Below, in pieces: positions 9,821-21,165 of a stretch of DNA of 64,000 bases. Every line of letters starts with the position of its first letter. The first letter of the stretch is position 1. The stretch lies in NCBI GenBank assembly GCA_022495005.1, contig JAGYXB010001100.1:2108001-2172000 (forward strand). The letters run 5' to 3'. The notes beneath the pieces are model-generated. The model ran no database searches. It was not told the DNA's origin and was given only the letters and a program-made list of their open reading frames with translations. This DNA is from Rhyacophila brunnea (lineage: Eukaryota > Arthropoda > Insecta > Trichoptera > Rhyacophilidae). A program made the position numbers and the translations under genes.

Positions 9821-10855
9821 AGGTTGCATACGGCGCAATTTTCATGGGAATTGCCGGTTACGCCTCCAGCATTTGGCATTCCCGAGTAAACTTCTTAACT
9901 CTCGTGAGACGCGCACTACTAAGCGGGCAGCAACTTGCGCTGATCTCGCTTACCGAAGCCTACCGCACAACTTCTACTGACGCGCTTGCCGTACTCGCGG
10001 GGGTGCTACCCCTCGATCTGCACGTCCAAGTCAGAGGATCGATCACCCTCCTCTTGAGGGTGATCAGCACAACACTCGCCGGTGTCCATCTGACACCACC
10101 GCAGAGATCCGAGGACGTTCCTTACAGGAAGACTACAAGTGACATTGTGTACAAGACCGCATTTGCGGCATGGCAGGCGAGGTGGACCGCCTCCCCCAAG
10201 GGTCGGCAGTGTCGGCACACTTACAGTTTTTTTCCAGACGTATTCTGCAGGCACCAAAACAGGAGACTCCAACCTTCCCACTGGATTAGCCAGTTCCTCA
10301 CCGGCCATGGCAACTTCGCCGCCAGACTCCACGAGTTTGGCTTGATAGTAGATGGGCTGGATTGTACCTGCGGGCATGACCACCAAGATGTTTAACACAT
10401 CCTCTGGGATTGCCCGATTGTGGAACTCGAACGAGCGGAGCTGTTTGCCAGGGTCCGTCCTCACACGGGCCCAATTGGTCATGGAGATCTGATAGCAACC
10501 GAGGCCAACTTTGCGGCATTCGAGAAATTTGCAACGTCGTATGGGGAGCGGGATAGTCCCGACTCTTCTGTAGACTCATCCATTTCAATTCGTGACACTC
10601 AGTATGCGGGTACACAAAGCGCTTAACGTCAGCGGTCAGCAGAGCCAGTCCAAAAAACAAAAAAAAATCTTTATTAACTTTCTTCTTTAAGCACTACGGT
10701 GCATGGTTGCAGCATCAGTCCCGTGCGGCTCCGTCTCGGGACGGAATGAGCACTTAAAATCACTTCTTTCAGACACGTTTAAAGCGTCATGGAAAGCGGC
10801 CGCGCATATCCACGGCTGTGCATATATGACGGATGGTGGTGGGCACTTTAACGTA
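9821..10855 (+). mobile_element. R1-clade LINE, 5' truncated insertion
   Basis: A 1,035-bp GC-richer segment is bounded by a 17-bp direct repeat (TGTTCTATTAGTAACAA at 9804-9820 and 10856-10872), the long TSD expected of target-primed reverse transcription. Its coding part is the ORF2 C-terminus and a roughly 230-bp 3' UTR follows. No poly(A) tail is evident at the 3' junction. Its base composition differs sharply from its AT-rich host element. Confidence 0.88.
9822..10626 (+). pseudogene. R1-like ORF2 C-terminus
   Basis: The frame reads KVAYGAIFMGIAGYASSIWH, then LTEAYRTTSTDALAVLAGVLPLDL, which is strongly R1/TRAS-like, then a C-terminal zinc knuckle region CTCGHDHQDV, an in-frame stop at 10393-10395, and HILWDCP after it. 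Restoring that codon would keep the frame to about 10626. Upstream endonuclease and RT domains are absent through 5' truncation. A homologous piece lies on the minus strand at 34440-34760. Confidence 0.85.
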
Positions 10856-11223
10856 TGTTCTATTAGTAACAATAATAATATATATCCAGTGACATGTTTT
10901 CTTTTTCAAGTAAATGGGTAACGTTTTTAGTCATCTTTACACGATTTAAGAATTAATACCCTCGTCGCCATCACGAAACAAATTGACGTATTGACACCTC
11001 GACGTTCGCTCTCCGAATGCCAGCGAGTCTAGTTGAAAGCTAGTTGAAAATTATTTGAAGTTTCACTGATGTATTAAGTCAAAAAAAAAGTTAATGGATA
11101 ATATTTATCACTTGTTTTCATTGATTTTGGAATTACAAAATGCTGTGTTGAAATAGCCTTGTTGAGATAATAAACGTTAATGAAGGCATTGTTTTTTATA
11201 CGCTATGGAAATACAGTACCTAC

Positions 11224-11961
11224 TAGGTAATCCAATCCCGAGCCAAAATTCTGATCCCGGGATTTCGGGATTACAATTTGACAATCCCGGGATCCCAGGA
11301 CTGGTCCCGGGATTGGCATTTTTTTCCATTGTTAATATAAAATTTTTATATTTACAAATAACATTGATAAAATCGGTCAAAAATAAATCAAGTATAATTT
11401 ATGCTATTTAAGACATTTATTGTTAATATTGTATACGTTCAATCTTGGACGTACATAAGTTTAATGGAGTAAATAATATTGTAATATAAATAATAATGTG
11501 AATTTAATATGAGATTGCTGTTTCTGATAGTAAATACATAATGAATGGATTAGCGAGATTTAAAATAGTAAAGCAAATAATCATGGCGTACTTAAGGCCT
11601 TTCCGCTTCATAAATCTAATTAGTCAGCCAAATATGAAACTGCCGTAAAACGTATGATATCATGGTGGAATTACTTTGTTAAAAGTGCGAAGCATTGTTT
11701 TTTTCCAATCTTTCTCATTTTTAATAATTTATGTGAAAAAATAAAATGAATCGGCAACCTACACATGGGTATAAATCAAACTTCATTCAAACTCAGTTTA
11801 TTTCTAATGTAGTTATTTTTTATTAAAAGTATTTTTTCTGTTATATTTTCGCTTTTATTTTATTTTCCATAAAAATTGATAAAAAAATCAATCCCGAAAT
11901 CCCGGGATTATGTTTATCAATCCCGGGATTCAAAGGTATCGAAAATAGCTCGGGATCCCTA
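11224..11961. mobile_element. hAT-like element, TAGGGATCCCGAG family
   Basis: Inverted termini TAGGTAATCC...CCCGAG and CTCGGGATCCCTA are flanked by GTACCTAC at 11216-11223 and 11962-11969. Subterminal zones are crowded with the palindrome ATCCCGGGAT (several per end), likely transposase-binding repeats. The 738-bp interior is AT-rich with no coding signal. A second copy is at 25833-26546. Confidence 0.85.
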
Positions 11962-12257
11962 GTACCTACCTAGTTTTATTTTCACGTTCTTATTTACGTC
12001 AAAAGCGACACGTGGCTTGTGAACCGCAGTTTGTGTACCACTGCCATTGTATGATTGTCTATTATTGGTTTACCCGCTCATTTAAATAATCCTTGAAAAC
12101 AGCGTCAAGTAATCATTGTAGTTAGCAATAATTTATTCGTGATGCGTTCTGTGAAAATAAAATAGTGCTCTGAGCTATGGGAAAGCAAATTTGATACAAT
12201 ATTAATATTATAAATCAACATGCTACCAGTTCTTTTCTAGTTAGTGTTAGGTTAGAT

Positions 12258-12951
12258 CAGTGGGGGGCAAACTGCGGCCCGCCGGGTATTTTTTGCGGCC
12301 CGCCATCATTAATTGTACTTCTGATTACGAATAACTTTTTTATAATTTTTAAAAAAATATTGACAATAGATTAAAATTTGAAGAATTTGTTGTTTCGTAA
12401 ATGTATTATCTAAGTAAGTCTTCCTTGCGTCTCGTCTCACACTATGTAACCACTGTTTTCTACGTTGAACAACGATTTCAATAGATATTGATAGTGTGCC
12501 GACAGAGCTACAACTTGAGATTATTGATCTGCAGTGTGACACTGATTTAAGAGAATTGCATCGTCGTGAAGAAATCTCCAAATTTTACAATGCCCTTAAT
12601 TCAGACAAATTCGACCAACTTAAAGATTATGCAAGAAAAATGTTCGTTATTTTTTGATCAACCTATATTATGTGAACAAACATTTTCGATCATGAACCTC
12701 AATAAAAATTCTTTACGATCAAATATCTCCGATGCTCATTTACAAGCAGTTTTGAGAATATCAACTACAAAATTGACACCTGAATTTAAAAAAATGTACA
12801 ACAGCTTCATTCTTCTCATTATTTTTTTTGTAATGTTTATTTTTCGTGATAATAAATAGTGTAAATCTAAAAATGGTATTTTACTTGCGGCCCGCCGCTC
12901 ATTTTGAATTCTTGAATTTGGCCCTCCATCCAAAAAGATTGCCCTCCCCTG
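12258..12951 (+). mobile_element. hAT element, CAGGGGGGGCAAACT family (copy A)
   Basis: The termini CAGTGGGGGGCAAACTGCGG and ...GATTGCCCTCCCCTG are inverted, with the 8-bp duplication GGTTAGAT at 12250-12257 and 12952-12959. Both ends carry GCGGCCCGCCG motifs. It retains a broken transposase piece. Other copies: 23747-24535 (inverted) and 30963-31135 (end only). Confidence 0.93.
12488..12800 (+). pseudogene. hAT transposase C-terminal remnant (copy A)
   Basis: The plus strand reads TELQLEIIDLQCDTDLREL, EEISKFYNALNSDKFDQL, then after a frame break LCEQTFSIMNLNKNSLRSNI and DAHLQAVLRIST. This is the ZBED5/GTF2IRD2-like order: 'L.LIDLQ.D..L+..F', the CE..FS.MN..K...R..L block, and 'HL...LR+'. 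There is a stop after FVIF and a shift at about 12650. The BED finger and DDE core are deleted. Confidence 0.85.
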
Positions 12952-13118
12952 GGTTAGATATTATGATCAGTGGATCAGTAAAAGTGGAAACTGGTACCAT
13001 CTGATGCGGAGCACCGTAACTCAGAAGGATGGCGATTTTATTTGATATATATGCCGTAATATATTATTCAACGGACCATTTAAAAGGGTCTCGAAACAGC
13101 TCAAATCAGTACTGCAAT

Positions 13119-13703
13119 CATGGCCTCCACAAGGGGGGAGGGGGGGGCTGACAGGGCTCTAGCCTGGGGGCCCGGGCTTAAAGGGGGCCCGGCGTGGTGA
13201 TTCGACTAGTTAAGTGAGATAACCACACACCAGAAATTTGCTGTAATATTGTAAAAAAGTCGCCTGTGGCGCTAAAAGAATATTAACATTAAAAAATATG
13301 TTACTGTGCGATGCAGTTAAATGTAATATGATGATTATAATTAAATGACAATTTAAGTGTAAAATTTTATTTTATAATATTGTTTTTAGTGTATGTCCTG
13401 ACTAACAATGGCTATGTATCCAATATGACTGAGGTTTGCATTTGCAGTTACTTGACTACCGCAAAAGGGGTCGTGATCAGTGTTTCCTAATATTATGATG
13501 CCAAGTGCCGACAATTCAATAATTTATTCAAGATTTATTTAAGAATACAAAGTATCGCTAAAAATAAACAAACTATCCTTAATTTTACCTCGCGGAACCT
13601 TCGGGTTCCACGGAATACCAACACTACTGTAAATCGTCACGCGATACATAAAAAAATACCAAACATTTGGCCTAGGGGCCCGCTTCAGAATGTGGGGGCC
13701 ACG
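13119..13703 (+). mobile_element. hAT-like MITE, CATGGCC family (complete, 585 bp)
   Basis: CATGGCCTCCACAAGG at the left and GTGGGGGCCACG at the right are inverted; ACTGCAAT is duplicated at 13111-13118 and 13704-13711. Marks include GGCTGACAGGGCTCTAGCC and AAAAAAGTCGCCTGTGGC. It is longer than the 312-bp copy, having more of the middle. Confidence 0.92.
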
Positions 13704-13853
13704 ACTGCAATTATAAATTATACTGACATCTTATAAATATGCATATTTTTCTTACAAATTGAGTATGTAGGTATATAATATAATATTGCTAAAAGCACAA
13801 CAAATTCCCTGCAACCACTCAAACAATACCTACGTAATTAATTATTAATATTC

Positions 13854-14647
13854 CTCTAATACTAAAAAAGTCGCCTGCGGGTTTATCTTATAATTATTTT
13901 TAGTGTGTTTCCTGACTAATAAATAATTACAAGATAAAAAGAACTTTTTATATACAACGTTTTTAAAATGTCTGTTGAATTATATAAACTTGACTTGACT
14001 AGCTTAAACGATCAAAAAAAATTGTACTTGATAGAAATACTGAATAACTATATAATACTGAAATGTCATTTTGACATTTCATATTGATTTCCATAGTAAC
14101 GCACGTATATATTAATAATTTAGTTGCTAGGATCCCAGACCCCTTGCAACCAATAATAATGTTTTACTTTTAACGGATGTCTTCCGAAATAACTTTTCAT
14201 ACAAAACAGAATTAACTGAAAATGAATTCAATTGTACTTAAAGATGGCTAAAAGTATTAAAAGAATGCATTAGAATCGTGTTATGATATATTCTAAAAGT
14301 TTCAAATGTCTAGCTAGTCGGGAAGTTAGTTAAAAATCGATTGCAAGATTTGTACTGGATAAACAACCACCGGACAAATAAGAATACGACCTAATAAAAA
14401 CGTTGTAAAATGTCCATTTATTCAATATTACAAAGGATACGACCCTTTGTTGTGGATTTATATAAAAATACCAAAATCGATAAAAATACGTGAAATAGCC
14501 TTTATTTTACACGGAACCCTGGAGTTCTGCGGAGTAACATTTGGGGAAAACTACTGTAGAACACACTGCCCTTAACCTTAGTGATAGGTTGGGGGGGGGG
14601 GTGTCCAAACATGGCCTGGGAGCCCGGTTCAGGATGTGGGTGCCATG
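13854..14647 (+). mobile_element. CATGGCC-family MITE, left-truncated, interrupted
   Basis: It begins mid-element at AAAAAAGTCGCCTGCGGG, is interrupted by a TTACAAG element (13927-14408), and ends AGGATGTGGGTGCCATG at 14647. Confidence 0.75.
13927..14408 (+). mobile_element. TTACAAG-family DNA element
   Basis: Runs from TTACAAGAT through TACAACGTTTTT to AAAAACGTTGTAA. Shared internal marks are the hairpin AAATGTCATTTTGACATTT, TTTAGTTGCTAGG, AAAACAGAATTAACTGAAAA and CAATCGATTT-type blocks. Non-coding; the duplicated site is not clear in this copy. Confidence 0.75.
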
Positions 14648-15147
14648 CTAAATCCAGTAGGGTAAGGCAGTTTCCATTACTTTGTGTTTCCGGAATGAAA
14701 TAATGACAAGGAAAAACTGGGGAATCCCAAACGCATTTTTTCTGTGGAGGTTATTTTCGCATAATTATGACGATTGCCAGAAATCACTGATTTATTATAA
14801 TGTGACTAACTAAAATTGAAAGCAACATTTATTTATATTGCTAGGTATAGAGTAAATTTAATATTAAATCATTTATCAATTTAGAGAGTCGCGAGTGGGC
14901 TTAAACTGATGTCTTAGAATATCTGAATGACCTTTCAGTGACCGAGTTACCATTATTTTAATGCCTCCGCCACACCTTTTGTAATATTCTGAAAGCAAAA
15001 TCCTTTCTATTATGGGTATGTATTATTATTTTAAAAATCATTGATCTTTAAATTATAATCTGGCCATAACTATTTTGCAATTGTCAATGTAAATATGCAA
15101 AGATTTACATAACTGCAACTGAATAAGGTAACTAATTAGTAATTATT
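14648..15147. other. Spacer, nothing recognised
   Basis: No termini or coding motifs were seen. Confidence 0.45.
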
Positions 15148-15160
15148 AATACGATCCTAG

Positions 15161-15344
15161 GGCGGCTCTCGTGGTGCAGTGGTTAAGGCGCTGGCCTTCC
15201 ACTCGAGAGTTCTGGGTTCGATTCCCGGTCATGACAAAAACATTTATGTGTTGCCTGGGTGTTTGTGATTGTTCAAAATTACTATCAACCACCTTGTACG
15301 AAAAATCAAGGACATGTTTATTAAAAATTCTAAAAATAAATAAA
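15161..15344 (+). mobile_element. SINE-A, tRNA-derived, complete
   Basis: The tRNA-like head has an A box (GGTGCAGTGG with GTTAAGG) and a B box (GGGTTCGATTCCCGG), so it carries an internal pol III promoter. The body has CTGGGTGTTTGTGATTG and the 3' end is A-rich. The direct repeat AATACGATCCTAG / AATACGATCCCAG (15148-15160, 15345-15357; one mismatch in 13) marks the TSD. Other copies: 35188-35377 and 47364-47483, both minus. Confidence 0.92.
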
Positions 15345-15357
15345 AATACGATCCCAG

Positions 15358-16227
15358 TGTCAATCTGCCCAAATCTTCAGTAATAGTTCACATCAGATGT
15401 TTAAAGACTCATTGCATTTGTCCGTTTAAGGGAGGTAGGTACCTTTATAACAAAACGTCACCATTATAATATTGTTGGAAAATAATTATTAAGCGCTTCG
15501 GTTCGGGTAGGCAGATCATGCGTTGCTTAGATGAGACATTCGTCGCTGTAAGTTTGGTTTGTCGAATAGACCAAATGTCAAATTTTCAAATATTTAAATA
15601 TATGGACGTATTTAAAATGTTGTTTTTACAGCATATGAATGATGTATTCATTTCAACGTGATTTAAAGAAAATGATGGTTCTGGTCCATTTAGATACAAA
15701 AAAATCATTATGCATTAAAAGGTCGATTTGGACAAAAACGGATATTCGACAAACCAATCTATAGCGACAATATTATAAAGGGTGAAAAACGAAGGAGCGA
15801 ATACGAATATTACAACCGTTGAGAGCAGTGGCGATTTTCCATGAAGCAGACGTTGCAGCCGATTCGTTAAAAAGAGAGTTTAAAAAATAATAGAAGCATT
15901 AAAAATAAAAGTTTCGTTATTTTATATATATATAAAAAAAATATTTTATAACAGTACCTACCAACAAAACTCACTACTACAGCTATGAATATTGTTACCA
16001 TATATTGCTTTGCTTATCTATGATATTTAAAAAAATAGCATTTTCGTTATCTATACAGTGTCATTGAGCTCAACGACAAGAAGTTTGACAGGTGGCACTG
16101 CCACCTGGTGTTTTTTCTAGTATATATTAATTAAGTATTGTATTAAGTATATGGAATTGTAATACCCAGTATGTTCACTATATTTTATTTTAACGCCCCC
16201 GCCTGCAAAACGCAATAGCCTCAGACA
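15358..16227. other. AT-rich spacer, nothing recognised
   Basis: CATGAAGCAGACGTTGCAG near 15840 resembles AATGAAGTAGACGGTGCG near 4480, a possible low-copy repeat. No other signal. Confidence 0.4.
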
Positions 16228-16767
16228 TTTTAAATCAGTGTTCTTCAACCTATTATCACCCGCGGCCCGGTAAACACAGGAGAAATATTTCGCGGACCGG
16301 TATTAGCCAGAAATAATAACCATTGTAGATAGAATTTTATTTATTAAATCTTTGTTTTAAAATTACAACTTTTGGTTAGTGCCGCTGCTGCTGCTTTTTT
16401 GTAAGCGAATTTGCAGCATTGTTTCTGAGAGACGAAGTGGTGCATTATCATCCATTCGATTTCTCTGTTTGGTTTAATAATAATTGGTTAATAATCTGAT
16501 CTTTATAATTCAGAGATGGATATTCTTTATCAAGGGATAACCAAAATTGAGACAATGGTCGCATTTTATGTCTGGATACCAGAGTGACATCAGAAGATAG
16601 CTCGATCAGATTTCTTTCTCACGAGGATCAAGTGCGCATTATTTAATATCTTCCAAATAGTGATTATTAATCTAGAGCTTAGAGGTCCGCCTTTGCATAG
16701 TTCTTAATTTTCAGAGAAATATTTATTAAAGTTTTCAGCTAACTCCTTTAAATGTTGGCTTATGATT

Positions 16768-16974
16768 CAATTTCAATTTCAATTTATTTTTAACATATTG
16801 TGGACATTGTAAATTATAAGTTTAAGACGTTCACAACATGACATATAGAAACAAAGAAGTATACTTAAAACAGAAAGTGTTACATAAAAAAGAGATAGAT
16901 AGTATGTTATGAAACAGTAGAAATATGTACATACAAAAATATTAATTAGATAGGTACAAGGAAGTACACCGGTG
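16768..16974 (-). mobile_element. CR1/Jockey-like LINE, 3' UTR fragment (copy 3)
   Basis: TTCAATTTCAATTTCAATTT, then a 3' UTR closely matching 5651-5862 (ACATATTGTGGACATT, GACGTTCACAACATGACAT, AAGGAAGTACACCGG). Extremely 5' truncated and without coding sequence. Confidence 0.85.
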
Positions 16975-17091
16975 TTCAATATGACTTTCTGGTTAATATC
17001 AGCAGCATTCAAAAATTCCCAGCATTCCATCTAGCGCGAATTCCCCGAATCGTGTAGCGATATAGTCGGTTGATAGCCGTATCCGGGAATT

Positions 17092-17440
17092 TGTACGTAA
17101 ACAGTTCACCGCAGACACTTATTCGTGCGCCGCAGTACGTGAAACACGAGTTCGTGTAACATTTAATCAAATGACGAGTTCTTCGTTGAACATTTCACCG
17201 TGGAGTATATTTATACGTATGCTACGATTTTATGAGATGTCTTTATTAGGTTAGGTTAGGTTAAAGTTAATATAATTGGAGCAGTACTATTTGCAAACTA
17301 TCGCCGCATTTTGTAAGATACGTACAAATGTATTCCACGGTGAAATGTTCAACGACGAATGTTATACGAACTCATGTTTCAACTCATGTTGTACTGCGGC
17401 ACACGAATAAGTGTCCCACGATGAACTGCATACGTACAAC
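17092..17440. mobile_element. Foldback MITE, family F (copy 1)
   Basis: Arms at about 17092-17215 and 17325-17440 are inverted, sharing TTGTACGTAAACAGTTC, CACTTATTCGTG, GCCGCAGTAC and GAACATTTCACCGTGG. The loop contains TTAGGTTAGGTTAGG. Similar but more decayed copies are at about 39106-39520 and 54137-54960. Confidence 0.7.
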
Positions 17441-17546
17441 TTACCTACATGTTAATAGCATGGTGAAAGCATTCGTGGACCGGTAATAAATTCTTGCAGA
17501 CCGGCGCCGGTCCGCGGGCCACCGGTTGAAGAACACCGTTTTAAAT

Positions 17547-18092
17547 AATAAACGATAACAATCGAAACAGATCGTTGTCGAAAGTTTGTCGACCCACGAC
17601 AAGAAATCGTGAGTCGTGACCGACTAAACGTAATGAATCTCTGTTTTGTGTATTCTAGAAATAAAATATTTGGCCAAAACTATAGATAGGTACTGTTACT
17701 CACTGCATTAGCACAGAACCGTTGGTTGCCCTCAATTTGCTATAGATAAGAGACACTTTTTTCCATTAGTGTCATGCTCTGTGTACCCACACTGTACACG
17801 ACTAAATTCCAAAGTTGCATCGTTTAAATAGGTATATAATATATATTGTAATTCAGTTACTTACCTGTAATTAAATATAATATTTTTTTTAGCAATGCAA
17901 ATCTCCGTAGTTGCAGAGAACTATTAACAGAGATCAGAGACACAGATAAGAACAGAAACAAGAACAGAGATCGTTAGCCATGCGGTAATACCATTTAAAA
18001 ACAATTTCTATAAGATTTTTATTGATTTCTAATACGGCAAGTCTAGCAGTTCTCACTGAATTCCACAGTAAAGTAAGTTATAGTCTGACTTT
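17547..18092. other. Spacer, nothing recognised
   Basis: Contains the short purine-rich direct repeat GATCAGAGACACAGATAAGA-like near 17930. No gene signal. Confidence 0.4.
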
Positions 18093-18442
18093 TTAAGAGC
18101 ATACTTCAGTGAAACGGCAAATAATTTTCAGCAATAGGTGGGACGTAATTTTGCATGCGTTGCCAGTCGGAGAGCGATAGTCGACCTGTTCGCACGTCAA
18201 TTTATTTTTTGATGGCGTCGGAGGAATTAATTCTTAAATCGTGTAAAGATGACTAAAAACTGTTACGTATTTACTCGAAAAACAAAACATGTCAATGAAT
18301 ATATTATTATTATTACTTAAATAACAATAAATATAACATTAAATGGACGCATTTTGAATTTTTATGACTAATTATGTTTTGTTCGTCACGCGTCGTTTGC
18401 ACAATTTGCGTAGTCACGAATGTTTTAGAGTTATAGCCTTAA
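18093..18442 (-). mobile_element. P1 piggyBac-like MITE (complete)
   Basis: TTAAGAGCATACTTCAGTG at the left and TATAGCCTTAA at the right, with TTAA at 18093-18096 and 18439-18442. Body marks: GGAGAGCGATAGTCGACCTG, CGTGTAAAGATGACTAAAAA and CGTCACGCGTCGTTTGCAC. Non-coding. Confidence 0.88.
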
Positions 18443-18899
18443 CCAGTGGGCCCTGAAGTTGCGTAGACCGTTTATATTAAAGATTAAAGAAAGACAATTT
18501 TATTGTTTTGAATGTTTTGATTTTTGAGTATAAGAGAGTTCTAAATTTTCAAACTATTGCAATCTTTTTTTCGTGTTATTGTATTCAAACAGAAAATACA
18601 CACAACGTCTTGTACCGGGCGCATAAGTAAAGCGGTCGGACCTCACCGGCGGAATACCGCATTTTTTCAGCTACTTTCCCCATACACAGACACCCTTCAC
18701 TATAATTCTAGAATACTCGCCTGCAGGTATAATTACGGGTGTTCACATACGAGTTATTGCGCGCTGTCGTAAAACTATCAAATTTTATATTAACAGGTGG
18801 CAGTATTGTCAACATTATCACACGGGTTCTTTTTTCTCCCTGTCTCCCCCTCTCTCATACGTTTGTATGTTCTGTCTTATTGTCTTGTTCTGATGTTTC
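18443..18899. other. Spacer of mixed composition upstream of a possible exon
   Basis: Contains a pyrimidine-rich run (18835-18900, CCCTGTCTCCCCCTCTCTC and following) that could be a splice-acceptor tract. Confidence 0.3.
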
Positions 18900-18902
18900 A
18901 AG

Positions 18903-19006
18903 CTCAATTATTTGTCTGTGAGGTGTTGCGTCAGTTTGTAGAATCTCCTGACTTTGCCGAGTACGCCATGGCCGAAGTCATTCATTTGTCAAACGGCGAC
19001 GCTTAA
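18903..19006 (+). other. Possible terminal exon (uncertain)
   Basis: After a long pyrimidine tract and TTTCAAG, a short frame reads QLFVCEVLRQFVESPDFAEY and then AMAEVIHLSNGDA before TAA at 19004-19006. It has more even amino-acid use and higher GC than its surroundings. The same frame is also open upstream, so the splice reading is only one option. I recognise no family, no partner exon is visible, and it may be chance. Confidence 0.25.
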
Positions 19007-19063
19007 CGGATGGTTCTTCCTTATCCATATTGCTTATATTTTTGATCGAATGTGTATATTGAT

Positions 19064-19404
19064 CATGGCCCCCACATCTTGAAACGGGCCCCCAGGCTAC
19101 AATCTTCCGCGGGCCACCCTACTTATCGCTAAGGTTTAAATCAGTGTGACGATCTACAGTTGTGTTATACAAATAGTGTAATTTAGGGTATTTTATAGCG
19201 ATTTTTTGTATTTTAATGCACCCACTTGAATTGTGTCGTTGTCGACTATCAACAAACAAAAATCAATGTTAGTATACTCGTGAAATAGCACCGCAGGCGA
19301 CATTTGTTACTATTAGTGCAATTTTGTAATGTGTGGTCGGTCCGCCACGCCGGGCCCCCAGGTTAGAGCCCTGTCAGCCCCCCCCCCCCCTTGTGGGGGC
19401 CATG
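19064..19404 (-). mobile_element. hAT-like MITE, CATGGCC family (complete)
   Basis: CATGGCCCCCACA and TGTGGGGGCCATG termini. Flanks ATATTGAT (19056-19063) and ATGTTGAT (19405-19412) match at 7 of 8 positions. Orientation is reversed relative to 8583-8894, with a C-homopolymer near 19380. Confidence 0.88.
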
Positions 19405-19412
19405 ATGTTGAT

Positions 19413-19964
19413 TGTTGCCTTAGAATCCTTCGATAGTTACAGCACCCTCACCCTATTATAATTACCTACCCTTAAATCTCTTGGATAACACACTAATTTC
19501 TAGATACTCTAATCACTCGGTATGCTATAACCGCATTTAAGCATCTGTCAAAATATTATGATATAATTTATCATGTACTTATCATTTTGTTTTCTTTCGT
19601 TACCGATAAAAATAAATAAACACTCAGATTTTTTTAAATTTATAATTTGTGTTTATACGTGTAATACTTGTAACAAATAATATGTACAAATCACTTTTTT
19701 AAATTACTTAATACAAATTCTACATTGCAAAAAATATTAATCAAAATCGCAATAATTAAAACATAACCTTCGATTTCTAAAAAAATATTTGTTTACAGCT
19801 AATTTGAAAACTCAAGGATGAATAAAAACGTAGGTATGACCAATTTGTTGTATTGGATAACCAAAAAATAAAAATTATATTATAATTAAATAGACTACCA
19901 ATGACATTAATTTATACAAAGTATTTTTAGGGTTCAAAAACCTGTCATAATCTTTATATTATTG
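19413..19964. other. AT-rich spacer, nothing recognised
   Basis: No repeat ends or coding signal were seen. Confidence 0.45.
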
Positions 19965-19972
19965 ACTTTATT

Positions 19973-20212
19973 CAGCGCTCGAAATGGAAAAGTTTACGAA
20001 CCGGAGCGCTCGAAAATTTTCTGGGGATATTAACAAGGTTATCAAATTTTATGTGTATTTTATAAACATAAGTGTGCTAGATTTTTTGTTATATTTATGG
20101 CATATCTAGCTCAGACGGTCAAATTATTTTGTCCATGAGACGGAGCGATAGCTTTACATATATCACGAACCGGAACGGCGCTCCGTTGCGTTCCGGTCCA
20201 TTTCGAGCCCTG
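19973..20212. mobile_element. hAT MITE, GCTCGAAATG family (complete)
   Basis: CAGCGCTCGAAATGGAAAAG and ...GTCCATTTCGAGCCCTG termini; ACTTTATT is duplicated at 19965-19972 and 20213-20220. 240 bp, opposite orientation to 8319-8555. Confidence 0.93.
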
Positions 20213-20237
20213 ACTTTATTATATATATACTTCGCTG

Positions 20238-20842
20238 TTAACGGCCCACATGCTCGGCGTAGGTCAAAATGGAGCTTTTATGGAATTTTCAGAGCATAAT
20301 CTATTTATATAATTTTGAAGCCTTATTATCCTTTATATTTATTTTAAACATTTGATGACTGCATAAAGTATTTTTATTACACAAAATAGTATTTATTCTT
20401 TTAAACCTCTCCCTCTAATGTTTTAGAATATAGTCATATTTCAGTACGTGGTCATATTTCAGTGGTGTTAAGATTTTTTAGATTTATTAATTTTTAAACG
20501 CATTTACAAAACCATTAGTAAAATTAATGTTAACATTATATAGTGACATATTTACGATAAAAAATATGTATTTTATAATCTTTTTGATCCCAAATTTGAC
20601 AAGAATTAGGCATTTTATTATTCAAAAATGGGCACGATTAACACATTTGAAGATAATTCTAAAGATACTGATTATAAGCTATGTCTTTGACCGTTCAAAT
20701 GTGATAAACATCCTACGAATAATGTTTGCTTTATAATAATTATTGACCTAAGAATATGGTTGAAATACGCCATTTCTATTGGCATTTCCCAGTGGCTAAG
20801 CTACAACATACGGCCGTAGCTATAAATTGATAAACGATAAAT
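20238..20842 (+). mobile_element. P2 family, single-arm copy
   Basis: Starts TTAACGGCCCACATGCTCGG and follows the left arm of the 49301-50698 palindrome through AACCTCTCCCTCTAATG, AAGATTTTTTAG, TTTGACAAGAATTAGGCATT and ACATACGGCCGTAGC. There is no second arm. The ORF at 20527-20736 lies within this non-coding arm and is not a gene. Confidence 0.82.
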
Positions 20843-21165
20843 GAAGTATCGATGAAGTATATATAGAAAGATCCTTTGAAATCAGACATCTCGTGGGAGT
20901 AGGCTGGTTATGCGTTGCTAAGGGATAATAAAGTTAGGCAGAAATTGCGAACATTATATTATTATATACCTACACCTTTGATTGTAGATTAGATGGACGT
21001 GAAATTGTTTCGTCCGCAACGCTAGTGTCTCGTCCTGTCTTAGGAGATGTATATATACCTACCTAATATAATTAGAGATTTTAATTAAAGGTGTTAACCA
21101 GTCAATGAGTAGGGCTTCTATGGCACTAAACACGCCATTGCATGATATAGGTACCTACTTTTGTA

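Larger units (their letters stand above)
9682..11077 (+). mobile_element. P1 piggyBac-like MITE split by an R1-clade LINE
   Basis: The left part (about 9682-9820) and right part (10856-11077) together match P1 copies such as 54400-54773. Diagnostic blocks are GGCTATACCTCGGCTAGGCG, the CAACATGCGTCCATTTAATG block, and GTCATCTTTACACGATTTAA. The left TTAA has decayed to TTCA; the right TTAA lies at 11074-11077. The interruption is 9821-10855. Confidence 0.85.
16236..17538. mobile_element. hAT element, CAGTGTTCTTCAACC family, with nested inserts
   Basis: CAGTGTTCTTCAACC (16236) and GGTTGAAGAACACCG (ending 17538) are inverted; TTTTAAAT is duplicated at 16228-16235 and 17539-17546. Ends carry GCGGCCCGG / GGACCGGT motifs. 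The 1.3-kb copy contains a LINE tail (16768-16974) and a foldback MITE (about 17092-17440). No transposase was recognised. Confidence 0.92.

Noticed and set aside
10006..10660. Minus-strand ORFs of 158 and 120 codons
   Set aside because: They are antisense shadows of the R1-like ORF2 tail, which has recognisable motifs on the plus strand.
15161..15235. tRNA gene
   Set aside because: The A and B boxes are present, but the sequence continues into a SINE body with an A-rich end and flanking duplication; two more copies share that body.
17249..17265. TTAGG repeats as a telomere or internal telomeric site
   Set aside because: Only about three units inside a MITE loop; short TTAGGTTAGG runs occur by chance and at other places here.
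20527..20736. 69-codon ORF
   Set aside because: It lies wholly inside a non-coding P2 arm whose other copies do not keep the frame.
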